Assembly (NCBI RefSeq): GCF_013294005.1
Contig: NZ_JABSNK010000003.1
Coordinates: 124,001-188,000 of the forward strand
Reading direction: 5' to 3'
DNA length: 64,000 bases
Source: Flavobacterium gelidicaeli
GTDB lineage: Bacteria > Bacteroidota > Bacteroidia > Flavobacteriales > Flavobacteriaceae
In this document: piece by piece, positions 54,354 through 63,468 of the stretch
Layout of the letters: every line of letters starts with the position of its first letter
Position numbering within the stretch: the first letter of the stretch is position 1
The notes under the pieces: generated by a model
Database searches by the model: none
Told to the model about the DNA's origin: nothing
Seen by the model: the letters and a program-made list of their open reading frames with translations, nothing else
Program-made: the position numbers and the translations under genes

Positions 54354-55448
54354 ATGAATAAGCAACAGCTATTAACATCATATAATAAGAACCTTACCTT
54401 AAGCAATAGAGTAGTCATGGCGCCTATGACACGTAGTAGAGCAAACAATGAAGGTCATGTACCTACAGATGAATTGCAAGGACTATATTATGAGCAACGT
54501 GCATCTGCAGGTTTAATAATTAGCGAAGGTTCTCAAGTATCGACTGCGGCTGTAGGGTATATCAATACGCCTGGTATTTATACTGATGAGCAAGTGGAAG
54601 GTTGGAAAAAAGTGACCAAAAGAGTGCATGATAAAGACGGAAAAATTTATATTCAGTTATGGCATGTAGGACGTATGTCTCATCCTGATTTTCATAATGG
54701 AGCTTTGCCATTATCATCTTCGGCAATAAACCCACATTCTAAGGCATTTACTCCAGAGGGTTTCAAAGATACCGTTACACCCAAAGCAATGACGATTGAA
54801 GATATTAAAACTACCGTAAATGATTTTAGAAATGCTGCTGCAAATGCAGTAAAAGCTGGTTTTGATGGAGTAGAAATTCATTCTTCTAATGGGTATTTAT
54901 TTCACCAATTTTTTAATGGTACCTCAAACATAAGAACAGATGAATATGGAGGAAGTATTGAAAACAGATGTCGTTTCTTTTTTGAAGTTCTAGATGCTAT
55001 TAAAGAAGTGATGCCACAAGAAAATATTGGAGCGCGTTTTAATCCATCATTAGACGGTATGTTTGGGATGACTATGGATGAAGAAACAATTCCAACATTT
55101 GAGTACATCATCAAAAAATTAAATGATTACAACTTAGCTTACGTACATTTATCAGAGCCTTTTACTGATGTTTCTAAAATACCATTTGCAGTAAAAGAAA
55201 TTGCTAAACATTTCCGTCCTTTATACAACGGAACACTAATGATTAATTCAAATTTTGATCAAGAAAAAGGAAATAAAGTAATCGAAGAAGGAAATGCTGA
55301 TTTAGTAGCTTACGGTAAATTATACATTTCAAACCCTGATTTAGTAGAACGTTTTGAAAACAACTTAGAATTAGCTGCTTGGGATCAAGATACATTTTAT
55401 ACCGCTGGAGCTAAAGGCTTCACGGATTATCCAACCGCTTCAAATTAA
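54354..55448 (+). CDS. Alkene reductase, Old Yellow Enzyme family
   Basis: The 364-residue FMN-dependent flavoprotein has NRVVMAPMTRSRA, IQLWHVGRMSHPDFH near 104, GFDGVEIHSSNGYLFHQFF and RTDEYGGSIENRCRFFFEV. It reduces activated C=C bonds (enones, nitro-olefins, maleimides) with NADPH, as NemA does in electrophile defence. The active-site pair usually written H-x-x-N is H-S-S-N here. It shares an operon with the zinc alcohol dehydrogenase 56 bases downstream. Confidence 0.95.
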   Translation: MNKQQLLTSYNKNLTLSNRVVMAPMTRSRANNEGHVPTDELQGLYYEQRASAGLIISEGSQVSTAAVGYINTPGIYTDEQVEGWKKVTKRVHDKDGKIYIQLWHVGRMSHPDFHNGALPLSSSAINPHSKAFTPEGFKDTVTPKAMTIEDIKTTVNDFRNAAANAVKAGFDGVEIHSSNGYLFHQFFNGTSNIRTDEYGGSIENRCRFFFEVLDAIKEVMPQENIGARFNPSLDGMFGMTMDEETIPTFEYIIKKLNDYNLAYVHLSEPFTDVSKIPFAVKEIAKHFRPLYNGTLMINSNFDQEKGNKVIEEGNADLVAYGKLYISNPDLVERFENNLELAAWDQDTFYTAGAKGFTDYPTASN

Positions 55449-55504
55449 AAGACTTTAAATAAGTTCTTACAACAAAGTATTAAATATAAATTTAAATAAA
55501 TAAA

Positions 55505-56560
55505 ATGGCTACAACTACAGTAAAAGCTTATGGTGCAACGACACCAACAGAGGAATTAAAACCTTTAAATATAGAAAGAAGAGCAGTGGGTAAAGATGAT
55601 GTCAAAATAGATATTACTTACTGTGGAGTTTGCCATAGTGATATCCATACTGTTAGAAACGAATGGCACGGATCAACATATCCAGTAGTTCCAGGACACG
55701 AAATTGTAGGTCGTGTTGTAGAAGTTGGTGATGGAGTTAGTAGCTATAAAGTAGGAGATTTAGTTGGAGTAGGTTGTTTAGTTGACTCTTGTCAAACATG
55801 TTCTTCTTGTCAGAAAGACTTAGAGCAATTTTGTGAGGAAGGAGCAACATTTACTTATAACAGTCCTGACAAACATATTGAAGGTAAAGAAACTTACGGA
55901 GGATACTCGACTTCAGTAGTTGTTGATGAAAAATTTGTTTTGCGCATACCTGAAAATCTAGACGAAGCTGCAGCTGCACCACTTTTATGTGCTGGAGTAA
56001 CAACTTGGTCTCCATTAAGTCACTGGAAAGTAAAAGCAGGAGATAAAGTAGGTATTGTAGGTCTAGGAGGTTTAGGTCATATGGGAGTTAAATTTGCTCA
56101 TGCTTTAGGTGCGCATGTAGTAATGATTACTACATCTCCAGAAAAAGGAAAAGATGCGAAACGTTTAGGAGCTCACGAAGTTTTAGTATCTAAAGATGCT
56201 GAAGAAATGAAAAAACACCAAAACAGCTTCGACTTCATCTTGAATACCATTCCTGTAGGTCATGAGATGGATCCTTATATAGGTTTACTTAAAATTGACG
56301 CAACAATGGTTTTAGTTGGAGCAGTAGAGCCATTAAAACCATTCAATGGAGGAAATCTTATTATGGGACGTAAGCGTATCGCTGGTTCATTAATTGGTGG
56401 TATAAAAGAAACACAAGAAATGTTAGATTTCTGTGGAAAACATAATATTACGAGTGATATTGAATTAATCAACATTCAAGACATTAATAAAGCTTATGAT
56501 CGTGTTACAAGTAATGATGTAAAATACCGATTTGTAATTGATATGAAATCACTTAAATAA
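55505..56560 (+). CDS. NAD(P)-dependent zinc alcohol dehydrogenase (YahK/CAD-like)
   Basis: The 351-residue medium-chain dehydrogenase has catalytic zinc ligands in CGVCHSDIH and GHEIVG. The structural zinc cluster is CLVDSCQTCSSCQKDLEQFC and the Rossmann motif is GLGGLGHMGVKFAHALGA. This subfamily reduces aldehydes with NADPH (YahK and cinnamyl alcohol dehydrogenases). Next to the Old Yellow Enzyme it could detoxify reactive aldehydes. A strong terminator follows. Confidence 0.94.
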   Translation: MATTTVKAYGATTPTEELKPLNIERRAVGKDDVKIDITYCGVCHSDIHTVRNEWHGSTYPVVPGHEIVGRVVEVGDGVSSYKVGDLVGVGCLVDSCQTCSSCQKDLEQFCEEGATFTYNSPDKHIEGKETYGGYSTSVVVDEKFVLRIPENLDEAAAAPLLCAGVTTWSPLSHWKVKAGDKVGIVGLGGLGHMGVKFAHALGAHVVMITTSPEKGKDAKRLGAHEVLVSKDAEEMKKHQNSFDFILNTIPVGHEMDPYIGLLKIDATMVLVGAVEPLKPFNGGNLIMGRKRIAGSLIGGIKETQEMLDFCGKHNITSDIELINIQDINKAYDRVTSNDVKYRFVIDMKSLK

Positions 56561-56584
56561 TATATAATTTTATTTAACGATAGT

Positions 56585-56623
56585 AAAACAGCATCTAAAG
56601 TAAATTTAGATGCTGTTTTTTTT
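56585..56623 (+). terminator. Terminator after the alcohol dehydrogenase
   Basis: AAAACAGCATCTAAA (56585-56599) pairs with TTTAGATGCTGTTTT (56605-56619), followed by T. Confidence 0.9.
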
Positions 56624-56753
56624 ATTTAGACCAATTTGCTAAGCTATTATATTTTTTATGTGTTACTACTAAAAATTAGGAATTAATTATCATTGCCGAT
56701 GCTTTTATTCGCTGGTGATTTTTTAAATTTATCAGATATAAAAATAAACCAAA

Positions 56754-58121
56754 ATGGAACACTCAATCATAATAAATCCGGCAACGGGAGAAGAAATAGC
56801 AAAATACAAAAGACTAACAACAGCAGAAGCAAAAGATAAAATAGCAGTTTCTAACACCGCTTACACAAATTGGAAACTGAAAACCTATGAGGAGCGTGCA
56901 GTTTTAATGCACAAGTTAGCAGCTATTCTTGACGAGAATAAAGAAGAATACGCGCAACTCGCCACGCGAGAAATGGGAAAAGTAATTGGTCAGTCGCGTA
57001 AAGAAATTGAAAAATGTGCTTTGATATGCAGGTATTATGCTGATAAAACTAAAGAATTATTAGCTGATAAAATGGTAAAAACAGAAGCGACTAAAAGTTA
57101 CGTTACTTTTCAACCTATTGGAGTAATCTTAGCAGTAATGCCGTGGAATTTTCCTTTTTATCAAGTCATTCGGTTTGCTGTTCCTGCATTGATGGCAGGA
57201 AATACAGGCGTTTTAAAACATGCTTCTAATGTGCAAGGTTGTGCCTTAGCGCTAGAGGAAGCCTTTATTAAAGCAGGTTTTCCAGTTGGGGCTTTTAGCA
57301 ATTTAAATGTAGACTCAAAACACGTTAAGGATATTATTGAAGATAAAAATATTATTGCTGTAACTTTAACAGGAAGTGATCCTGCAGGTCGTTCTGTGGC
57401 TTCAATTGCGGGGCAGAATTTAAAGAAAACTGTAATGGAATTGGGTGGAAGCGATGCGTATATTGTTCTTGATGACGCTAACTTAGATCGAGCTACTGAT
57501 CTAGCCACTTTAGGGCGTTTGCAAAACAACGGACAAACTTGTATTGCAGCCAAGCGTTTTGTGGTTCTAGATGCAATTTATGACGAATTCTTAGCTTTGT
57601 ATTCTCAAAAAATGAAAGCGGCAATAATGGGCGAGCCCACTGATGAAGCATCTTATTATGGTCCAATGGCACGTGCAGATTTGCGTGATGAATTGCACGA
57701 GCAAGTTTTAAAAACGGTAGCGCAAGGCGGTAAATTAGTACTAGGAGGTGAGATTCCAAATAGAAAAGGTGCTTATTATCCAGCCACTATCTTAGCCGAT
57801 TTAAAACCAGGAATGGAAGGTTTTGATAATGAATTGTTTGGTCCTGTGGCTTCTGTGATTCGTGCTAAAGATGATGCTGATGCTGTTGCATTGGCCAATA
57901 ATTCCCAATATGGTTTGGGCTCTGGAGTTTTAACAACAAATAATGAACGTGGTGAAAAAATTGCTTTGCAACTCGAAGCTGGAAGTAGTTTTGTAAATAA
58001 ACTAGTAGTTTCTGATCCTCGTTTGCCGTTTGGTGGAGTAAAAAATAGCGGTTACGGTAGAGAGTTAGCTGCCTACGGAATCCAGGAATTTGTGAATACT
58101 AAAACCATTTGGATAGATTAA
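56754..58121 (+). CDS. Succinate-semialdehyde dehydrogenase family protein (GabD-like)
   Basis: The 455-residue aldehyde dehydrogenase has the general base Glu229 in MELGGSDAYIV and the nucleophile Cys263 in NNGQTCIAAKRF. VILAVMPWNFPFYQVIRFAVPALMAGN and LTGSDPAGRSVA are cofactor segments. The length and the ending YGIQEFVNTKTIWI fit the shorter SSADH group (about 455 residues, NAD or NADP). It oxidises succinate semialdehyde or related aldehydes to acids. It is separated by a terminator from the alcohol dehydrogenase and is probably transcribed alone. Confidence 0.93.
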   Translation: MEHSIIINPATGEEIAKYKRLTTAEAKDKIAVSNTAYTNWKLKTYEERAVLMHKLAAILDENKEEYAQLATREMGKVIGQSRKEIEKCALICRYYADKTKELLADKMVKTEATKSYVTFQPIGVILAVMPWNFPFYQVIRFAVPALMAGNTGVLKHASNVQGCALALEEAFIKAGFPVGAFSNLNVDSKHVKDIIEDKNIIAVTLTGSDPAGRSVASIAGQNLKKTVMELGGSDAYIVLDDANLDRATDLATLGRLQNNGQTCIAAKRFVVLDAIYDEFLALYSQKMKAAIMGEPTDEASYYGPMARADLRDELHEQVLKTVAQGGKLVLGGEIPNRKGAYYPATILADLKPGMEGFDNELFGPVASVIRAKDDADAVALANNSQYGLGSGVLTTNNERGEKIALQLEAGSSFVNKLVVSDPRLPFGGVKNSGYGRELAAYGIQEFVNTKTIWID

Positions 58122-58204
58122 TTTGTTTTTAAAAGTGTTGCTCAAAGCTGTATTCATAAATTTAAAAAAAGCAAGTGGGAATACTGAAAATAAAATAATT
58201 TATT

Positions 58205-58314
58205 GGGCGTGACATAAACCGCCACTATCGTTCTGGTTAATGTCGGGCTATACGTTGCAATCTTTTTATTTTTAAAGAAAAAATAAAAAGGATTTACACT
58301 ACTATCCCTCACGC
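58205..58314 (-). repeat. GCGTGAGGG...CACGCCC dispersed repeat, copy 2
   Basis: On the minus strand it starts GCGTGAGGGATAGTAGTG and ends CACGCCC, with AGCCCGACA in the middle, matching copy 1. It contains a TTTTTATTTTTT/AAAAAATAAAAA hairpin. It is in the gap between the aldehyde dehydrogenase and rsmD. Confidence 0.8.
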
Positions 58315-58398
58315 AACTACTTGGATTTAAAAGAGCTGTATTGCTTTAGTTAAAGTTGATTTTTAATATTTTAAAGTATGTAGTTTTAGTAAATAAAA

Positions 58399-58438
58399 CA
58401 AGAAAGCCTTAGTGTTTAACTAAGGCTTTCTTGTTTTT
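58399..58438. terminator. Bidirectional terminator
   Basis: CAAGAAAGCCTTAGT (58399-58413) pairs with ACTAAGGCTTTCTTG (58419-58433), followed by T. It lies between the convergent aldehyde dehydrogenase and rsmD genes. Confidence 0.88.
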
Positions 58439-58452
58439 GTAACTATTATTAT

Positions 58453-59046
58453 TTATTCGTCTTCGTCGTCGTTTTCAAACAATTCAGGGTCTAATTCTTC
58501 ATTTTTAGAAGGCAATTCAAAGAAACTGAATATGGAACCGCCATAACTTTTCTTGAACGAAAAATGAATCATGTGGTCTAGCTTGGTGTATTTAGAATGC
58601 TCGATTACCATCATTCCGTCTTCATTTAAAGTGTTTTTTTCGAAAATCAACAAAACAATTCTCTCAAAAGTAGCTTGATCTAAAGCGTAAGGAGGATCGG
58701 CAAAAACAATATCAAACGAAGCTTTATTTTTTTCTAAAAACTTAAAAACGTCACTCTTAGTGGCTGCAATATTAAAGTCATATTCACTCGCTGTTTGCTT
58801 GATGAATTTCACACAACCAAAATCACCATCTACAGCAGTTATAGGTGAACTTCCTCTAGAAGCAAACTCATAACTAATGTTTCCTGTTCCAGCAAATAAG
58901 TCGAGAATTTTTAATCCTTCAAAATTAAAGTGATTATTTATAACATTAAATAATGCCTCTTTAGACATGTCTGTCGTAGGACGTACCGGCAATCCCTTTG
59001 GTGGAGAAATGCGCCTTCCTTTGTATTTTCCTGAAATGATTCTCAT
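58453..59046 (-). CDS. rsmD: 16S rRNA (guanine966-N2)-methyltransferase
   Basis: The 197-residue protein starts MRIISGKYKGRRISPPKG, the RsmD opening. It has the SAM motif LDLFAGTGNISYEFASRG and the catalytic DPPY at 117-120. It methylates G966 of 16S rRNA during 30S assembly. An unusual acidic tail (EELDPELFENDDEDE) follows the core. The start overlaps the stop of the DUF3822 gene by four bases, so the two are co-translated. Confidence 0.93.
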   Translation of the reverse strand: MRIISGKYKGRRISPPKGLPVRPTTDMSKEALFNVINNHFNFEGLKILDLFAGTGNISYEFASRGSSPITAVDGDFGCVKFIKQTASEYDFNIAATKSDVFKFLEKNKASFDIVFADPPYALDQATFERIVLLIFEKNTLNEDGMMVIEHSKYTKLDHMIHFSFKKSYGGSIFSFFELPSKNEELDPELFENDDEDE

Positions 59047-59864
59047 GAGTTGAAAAGTATATAATTTTTCCTGTTTTCGGCCTCCGAAAAATAATTATTC
59101 CATCGCAATGCTTCTACATCAACTAGATTGACATTACGAATGTATTTGTATGCTATTTTATAAAATTCACTCTCTTCATTAATGTCTCCCATTAATTCAA
59201 GCGGAAAATTTTCGGGATTTAGATTCAGTTGTTCTGCGGTGAATAAAATATAGTAAATAAAGTCTTCAACGGTTTGGTATTCAAAAGAGTTGAAGAGTAG
59301 TAATTTTTGATTTTGGATGACAGTAATTTCAAAATGGTTTTTATTGAAATGCACATACATGGTCTTACTGTCATTGTTTTTAGAACGGTCTAAAAGTTTA
59401 GATACTAAAATGCTATTAGCATGTTTATAATCGAAAGCACCAAATTTATCAATGAAAAAATTATTCATATTCACGTACGGAATGTAAACGGCATTGATTT
59501 GATAATTGCTGATTTCGTCAAAAGAGAAAAAATCACTTTCAAAAACTTTAGTATTGTACTGCATGTAACTCGCAATGTATTGCTCATCAAACAAGGCAGC
59601 CGGAACAAATGTTGACAGGTTGTTGCTGTGAATAATTAATACATCATCATACTGGTCATTTAATTGAGGATACTCGCGAAAAGCACTTGCAAACAAGTCC
59701 TCAATTTTTATGCCTTTATCGATGGTGTCAAATTGTACTTCGTGAAAAGAACTAACGGTACCATTGAGTGTATCAAAACAACAAAAAGAAAGTCCAGACA
59801 GAGAAACCTGAATGGATAGTTTTTTATATTTCTTTTCGGTGATATTAATAGAAGTTGTTGACAT
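59043..59864 (-). CDS. DUF3822 family protein
   Basis: The 273-residue protein resembles the Bacteroidota DUF3822 family, with an actin-like/ASKHA appearance: NITEKKYKKLSIQVSLSGLS, then YVNMNNFFIDKFGAFDYKHA and MYVHFNKNHFEITVIQNQKL. Its biochemical role is unknown. Its usual place next to rsmD and the four-base overlap suggest a link with RNA processing. A -7 box, TAAGTTTG, is at 59920-59927 on the minus strand. Confidence 0.85.
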   Translation of the reverse strand: MSTTSINITEKKYKKLSIQVSLSGLSFCCFDTLNGTVSSFHEVQFDTIDKGIKIEDLFASAFREYPQLNDQYDDVLIIHSNNLSTFVPAALFDEQYIASYMQYNTKVFESDFFSFDEISNYQINAVYIPYVNMNNFFIDKFGAFDYKHANSILVSKLLDRSKNNDSKTMYVHFNKNHFEITVIQNQKLLLFNSFEYQTVEDFIYYILFTAEQLNLNPENFPLELMGDINEESEFYKIAYKYIRNVNLVDVEALRWNNYFSEAENRKNYILFNS

Positions 59865-59919
59865 AAATTAGTTTGTAATCCGTTTTTATGGGTAATGCTA
59901 CTGGGATTAAATGAGATGA

Positions 59920-59927
59920 CAAACTTA
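59920..59927 (-). promoter_or_regulatory. Promoter -7 box for DUF3822-rsmD
   Basis: The minus strand reads TAAGTTTG, a match to TAnnTTTG, 55 bases before the start codon. No clear -33 element. Confidence 0.45.
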
Positions 59928-60017
59928 CAATTTTTTTTTATTTTTACAGCGTTATCATTCGTTCAATTGGACAGAAAAGGAAGTGTTTTTTATAGCATAC
60001 TTCGTTTTATTTAAAGC

Positions 60018-60045
60018 TTGTTTTTAATTGATAAATGTATCTTTG
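60018..60045 (+). promoter_or_regulatory. Promoter of ung
   Basis: TTG (60018-60020), 17 bases, TATCTTTG (60038-60045). Transcription near 60052 makes the upstream ATG at 60028 unusable and fixes the start at 60064. Confidence 0.7.
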
Positions 60046-60063
60046 TACTGTAAATTAATCACT

Positions 60064-60735
60064 ATGCAAATCAATTTGAATCCAGAATGGCAGTCTTTTT
60101 TATCAGATGAAATTAGCAAACCTTATTTTAGCAACTTACTACAAGAAGTTGATAAAGAATATGCTAGCGGGACTTGTTTTCCTCCAAAGGAGTTGATTTT
60201 TGCTGCATTTAATCAATGCAAACCTGATAATGTAAAAGTGGTAATTATAGGGCAGGACCCGTATCATGGAGAGGGAGAGGCAAACGGACTCAGCTTTTCT
60301 GTGAATGATGGTGTACGCATTCCGCCATCGTTACGCAATATTAATAGAGAGTTGTGTGAGGATTTAGAAAGTATTTTTATGCCCACATCAGGAAATTTAG
60401 AAGCTTGGGCGCAGCAAGGCGTTTTGTTACTTAATGCAGGTTTAACAGTAAGGAAAGACAGTGCAAACAGTCACAAACACTTGAAATGGAGCTTGTTTAC
60501 AGATGCTGTTATCCAGAAACTATCAGATGAAAAAGAGGGAATTGTATTTTTACTCTGGGGTGCTTTTGCACATAAAAAAGGAAGTAAAATTGACCGTAGC
60601 AAGCATATAGTTTTAGAATCAGGTCATCCATCACCCATGAGTGCAAATCAAGGTAAGTGGTTTGGGAACAAACATTTTAGCCAAACCAATACCTATTTAA
60701 AAAGTACAGGAAAGCAAGCAATAAAGTGGATGTAA
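60064..60735 (+). CDS. ung: Uracil-DNA glycosylase
   Basis: The enzyme has 223 residues from ATG 60064 (MQINLNPEWQSFL). It removes uracil from DNA to start base-excision repair. The catalytic Asp65 lies in GQDPYHGEGEANGLSFSV and the His in the leucine-loop motif HPSPMSAN near 188. An in-frame ATG at 60028 lies before the predicted transcription start and is rejected. The gene is transcribed alone; a repeat with a terminator-like hairpin follows. Confidence 0.96.
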   Translation: MQINLNPEWQSFLSDEISKPYFSNLLQEVDKEYASGTCFPPKELIFAAFNQCKPDNVKVVIIGQDPYHGEGEANGLSFSVNDGVRIPPSLRNINRELCEDLESIFMPTSGNLEAWAQQGVLLLNAGLTVRKDSANSHKHLKWSLFTDAVIQKLSDEKEGIVFLLWGAFAHKKGSKIDRSKHIVLESGHPSPMSANQGKWFGNKHFSQTNTYLKSTGKQAIKWM

Positions 60736-60761
60736 AAAACTCATAATAAGTGCAGTGTTTT

Positions 60762-60874
60762 GCGTGAGGGTTAGGAGTAAGCTACCGAAGTAGCGCGTAT
60801 GACCCGACAGCGCAAAAAAAAGGAGCTAATTAACGCAATAGTAATTAGCTCCTTTTATTTGTGGTGGCACGCCC
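60762..60874 (+). repeat. GCGTGAGGG...CACGCCC dispersed repeat, copy 3, carrying a terminator
   Basis: The repeat begins GCGTGAGGG, contains ATGACCCGACAGCGC and ends GGCACGCCC. Inside it GGAGCTAATTA (60822-60832) pairs with TAATTAGCTCC (60842-60852), preceded by an A run and followed by TTTTATTT, so it can end transcripts from ung and from the opposite strand. Confidence 0.8.
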
Positions 60875-60888
60875 AAAAGAGAGACGTA

Positions 60889-61263
60889 CTAGTTTTTTAT
60901 GATTTCTTCTAGAGTAGCTTTGTTTTCTCCGTTGCTGATTTTTAAGGTGATAGGAATATTTTTCATTGTTTTTCCCTCAATAACATACACTTTAGCTTTT
61001 CTGAACTCAGTGTTGCTTTTGTCAAAATCTACATCGCCGTATTGTAATGTATTTTTAATGTCAATGGTATCTATCCAAGGTTCTGCAAGCACCTGAGATG
61101 CTTTTTCAGAATAATTAAAAGGTTTGTTTCTAATGTCATTTAAGACGCGCGCGTTAGGAAAATAGTTGCAACGGGTATCCTTACCAGTGAATACAAGAGC
61201 AACAAAAAAAAGACCTATAACTAATCCCACTAAATAGTAGGCAAAACGATGTGCAAACTTCAT
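60889..61263 (-). CDS. DUF4258 domain membrane-anchored protein
   Basis: The 124-residue protein has one N-terminal membrane helix (about 8-25) and then a small soluble domain. LQYGDVDFDKSNTEFRKAKVYVIEG and PITLKISNGENKATLEEI match the DUF4258-like proteins of flavobacteria. Function unknown. It has its own promoter at 61279-61310, inside the 3' end of ald. Confidence 0.75.
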   Translation of the reverse strand: MKFAHRFAYYLVGLVIGLFFVALVFTGKDTRCNYFPNARVLNDIRNKPFNYSEKASQVLAEPWIDTIDIKNTLQYGDVDFDKSNTEFRKAKVYVIEGKTMKNIPITLKISNGENKATLEEIIKN

Positions 61264-61278
61264 GAATTATTTTTTTGG

Positions 61279-61310
61279 CAAAGGTAAACGAAAGATTCTT
61301 TAAAATACAA
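61279..61310 (-). promoter_or_regulatory. Promoter of the DUF4258 gene
   Basis: On the minus strand TTG (61308-61310), 21 bases, TACCTTTG (61279-61286). It lies partly in the last codons of ald and is 16 bases before the start. Confidence 0.7.
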
Positions 61311-62499
61311 TTAAATTGATGTCGTTATTGGGTAAATCAAACCAATCGCCAATCGCCTTATTGGTCAGGATTCCGTGGTATAAATAGACGCCGTGTTTCA
61401 AGCCTTTGTCACAACGTATGGCGCTCTCTATACCGCCATCTTCGGCAATTTTCATAATAAACGGACTGATGATATTGCTGATCGAAAGGGAGGCCGTTTT
61501 AGAATATCGTGACGGGATATTAGGTACGCAGTAATGCACTACGTTACTTTTTATAAATGTAGGTTTCTCGTGTGTTGTCACTTCTGAAGTTTCAAAACAA
61601 CCTCCTGTATCAATACTTACATCAACAATTACTGCTCCGCGTTTCATGTGTTCTACCATGGTCTCAGTAACAATAACAGGACAACGATCTACACCGCGCA
61701 TACCGCCAATAGCTACATCACAACGACGCAAGGCTTTTAATAAGGCCTTAGATTGTATGGTTGACGTAAAAATCCTTTGGTTTAAACTGTTTTGTAAACG
61801 GCGTAGTTTGGTAATTGAATTATCAAATACTTTTACTGTTGCTCCCAGCCCAAGGGCTGTTTTTGCAGCAAACTCACCTACTGTTCCAGCGCCTAGAATA
61901 ACTACATCAGTAGGAGGGACGCCGGTAATATTACCAAATAGCAATCCTTTTCCAAATTCGTTTGTAATCATTAATTCGGCTGCAATAAGTACCGATGCCG
62001 TTCCTGCAATTTCACTTGAGGAGCGCACTACTGGGTAAGAACCATCTTGATCCTTAATATATTCAAAGGCTAGCGCAGTGATTTTTTTCTTGCTTAGTGC
62101 TTCAAAATAGCTTTTGTTTTTTGTTTTTAGTTGGATTGAAGAGATTAAAATCGTTTGATTGTTCATCATTTCAATCTCGGCTAGTGTAGGAGTTCCTACT
62201 TTTAAAATCATAGGACAGCCAAATACTTTTTTAGTATCATTAGTTACTTCTGCGCCAGCGTCACTATATTCTTTATCAGTATAACTAGAATTGAGTCCAG
62301 CGCCTGCTTCAATCATTACCCTATGACCATGATAAGTCAAGGAATTTACAGCATCAGGAGTTAGGCAAATGCGGCGCTCTTGGTAACTAGTTTCATTAGG
62401 AATTCCAATAAAAAGTTCGCTTTTGTGACGTGCTACTTCAAGCTTTTCTTCCTGAGGTAATAACTGTTCTTTTGTAAAGGGGGATAATGATATTGACAT
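61300..62499 (-). CDS. ald: Alanine dehydrogenase
   Basis: The 399-residue protein is of the alanine dehydrogenase/pyridine nucleotide transhydrogenase family. IGIPNETSYQERRICLTPDAV is the opening (substrate-binding Arg and Lys region), then EAGAGLNSSYTDKEYSDAGAE, the NAD motif VVILGAGTVGEFAAKTALGLGATV and KRGAVIVDVSIDTGGCFET. It interconverts L-alanine and pyruvate plus ammonia with NAD. The gene order next to GNAT, tsaE and porX is common in flavobacteria. Confidence 0.92.
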   Translation of the reverse strand: MSISLSPFTKEQLLPQEEKLEVARHKSELFIGIPNETSYQERRICLTPDAVNSLTYHGHRVMIEAGAGLNSSYTDKEYSDAGAEVTNDTKKVFGCPMILKVGTPTLAEIEMMNNQTILISSIQLKTKNKSYFEALSKKKITALAFEYIKDQDGSYPVVRSSSEIAGTASVLIAAELMITNEFGKGLLFGNITGVPPTDVVILGAGTVGEFAAKTALGLGATVKVFDNSITKLRRLQNSLNQRIFTSTIQSKALLKALRRCDVAIGGMRGVDRCPVIVTETMVEHMKRGAVIVDVSIDTGGCFETSEVTTHEKPTFIKSNVVHYCVPNIPSRYSKTASLSISNIISPFIMKIAEDGGIESAIRCDKGLKHGVYLYHGILTNKAIGDWFDLPNNDINLIVF

Positions 62500-62577
62500 T
62501 TTGGCTACTAATTTTAGAGTAAAAATACGTAAAAAGTTTAAAAAACCGACTTTAGCTAGTACAAATCAATAAAGAAA

Positions 62578-63051
62578 CTACTTTAAGAGTAATTCCATTT
62601 TGATATCTGCGCGTTCATAATCAGTGGTTTCTAGTGTTACCTCTATAAAACCGTGCTTTTTATACAAATGCAGGGCGGGAGTGAGTTTCCTATTCGAGTA
62701 TAAAATTAGCTTTTTTAAATGCTGTTCCTGAGCAACTTGAATGCTGTGTTGTACTAATTTATTACCTATACCTAAACCTTGAACGCCATCAGTAACGGCC
62801 ATTTTGCTCAATTCATATTCGGTTTCATTGATTTTTAATAAAGAGACCGTACCTACAATTTGGTTGTTGTACTGCGCGTAAAATATGTGTCCGCCTTGAT
62901 CAATAATCTCTTCTTGTGGGTTAGAAAGCATTAACACATCCTTAGGCTCTACTTCAAAATAACGTTCAAGCCACTCTAAATTTAAGGTTTTGATGTGCTC
63001 TCTTAAGTTGGTAGTAAACGGAATTATAACTACAGTATGATCTGGATTCAT
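62578..63051 (-). CDS. GNAT N-acetyltransferase
   Basis: The 157-residue acetyltransferase has the acetyl-CoA loop VQGLGIGNKLVQHSIQVAQE and the following YSNRKLTPALHLYKKHGF. The N-terminus is MNPDHTVVIIPFTTNLREH. The substrate is unknown. It lies nine bases after tsaE and is probably co-transcribed with it. Confidence 0.9.
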   Translation of the reverse strand: MNPDHTVVIIPFTTNLREHIKTLNLEWLERYFEVEPKDVLMLSNPQEEIIDQGGHIFYAQYNNQIVGTVSLLKINETEYELSKMAVTDGVQGLGIGNKLVQHSIQVAQEQHLKKLILYSNRKLTPALHLYKKHGFIEVTLETTDYERADIKMELLLK

Positions 63052-63060
63052 AGTGATGAA

Positions 63061-63468
63061 TTAGCTTAAATGTAACAATCGTTTTCCGTCAGGCAAAACC
63101 TCAATTTTAATGACGCTGTGTTCCTCTGGTATTAAACTAGCCACATTCTCAGCCCATTCTATAAAACACCAATTACCCGAATAAAAATAATCATCGGCAC
63201 CCATGTCTAATGCTTCATGCTCATTTTTTAATCTATAAAAATCAAAATGGTAAACCGTTTGATTAGTAGTGGTTTGGTATTCGTTAACTAAAGAAAAGGT
63301 TGGGCTGCTAGTAGCCTCCGTTACTCCAAGTGTTTTAGACAATTGTTTGATAAAAGTAGTTTTTCCAGCACCCATTTCTCCATGAAATAAAATCACTTTA
63401 TGTGGGTTCTCTGCAACTACAATTTCGGCCACTGAGGCAATGTCTTCTAATGAAAATATAAATTCCAT
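63061..63468 (-). CDS. tsaE: tRNA threonylcarbamoyladenosine biosynthesis ATPase TsaE
   Basis: The 135-residue P-loop protein has Walker A GEMGAGKTT (30-38), ATSSPTFSLVNEY and FDFYRLKNEHEALDMG, the TsaE signatures. It works with TsaB and TsaD to make t6A37 in ANN-reading tRNAs. Located between porX and ald, the usual neighbours in Bacteroidota. An inverted repeat (63660-63702) separates it from porX. Confidence 0.95.
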   Translation of the reverse strand: MEFIFSLEDIASVAEIVVAENPHKVILFHGEMGAGKTTFIKQLSKTLGVTEATSSPTFSLVNEYQTTTNQTVYHFDFYRLKNEHEALDMGADDYFYSGNWCFIEWAENVASLIPEEHSVIKIEVLPDGKRLLHLS

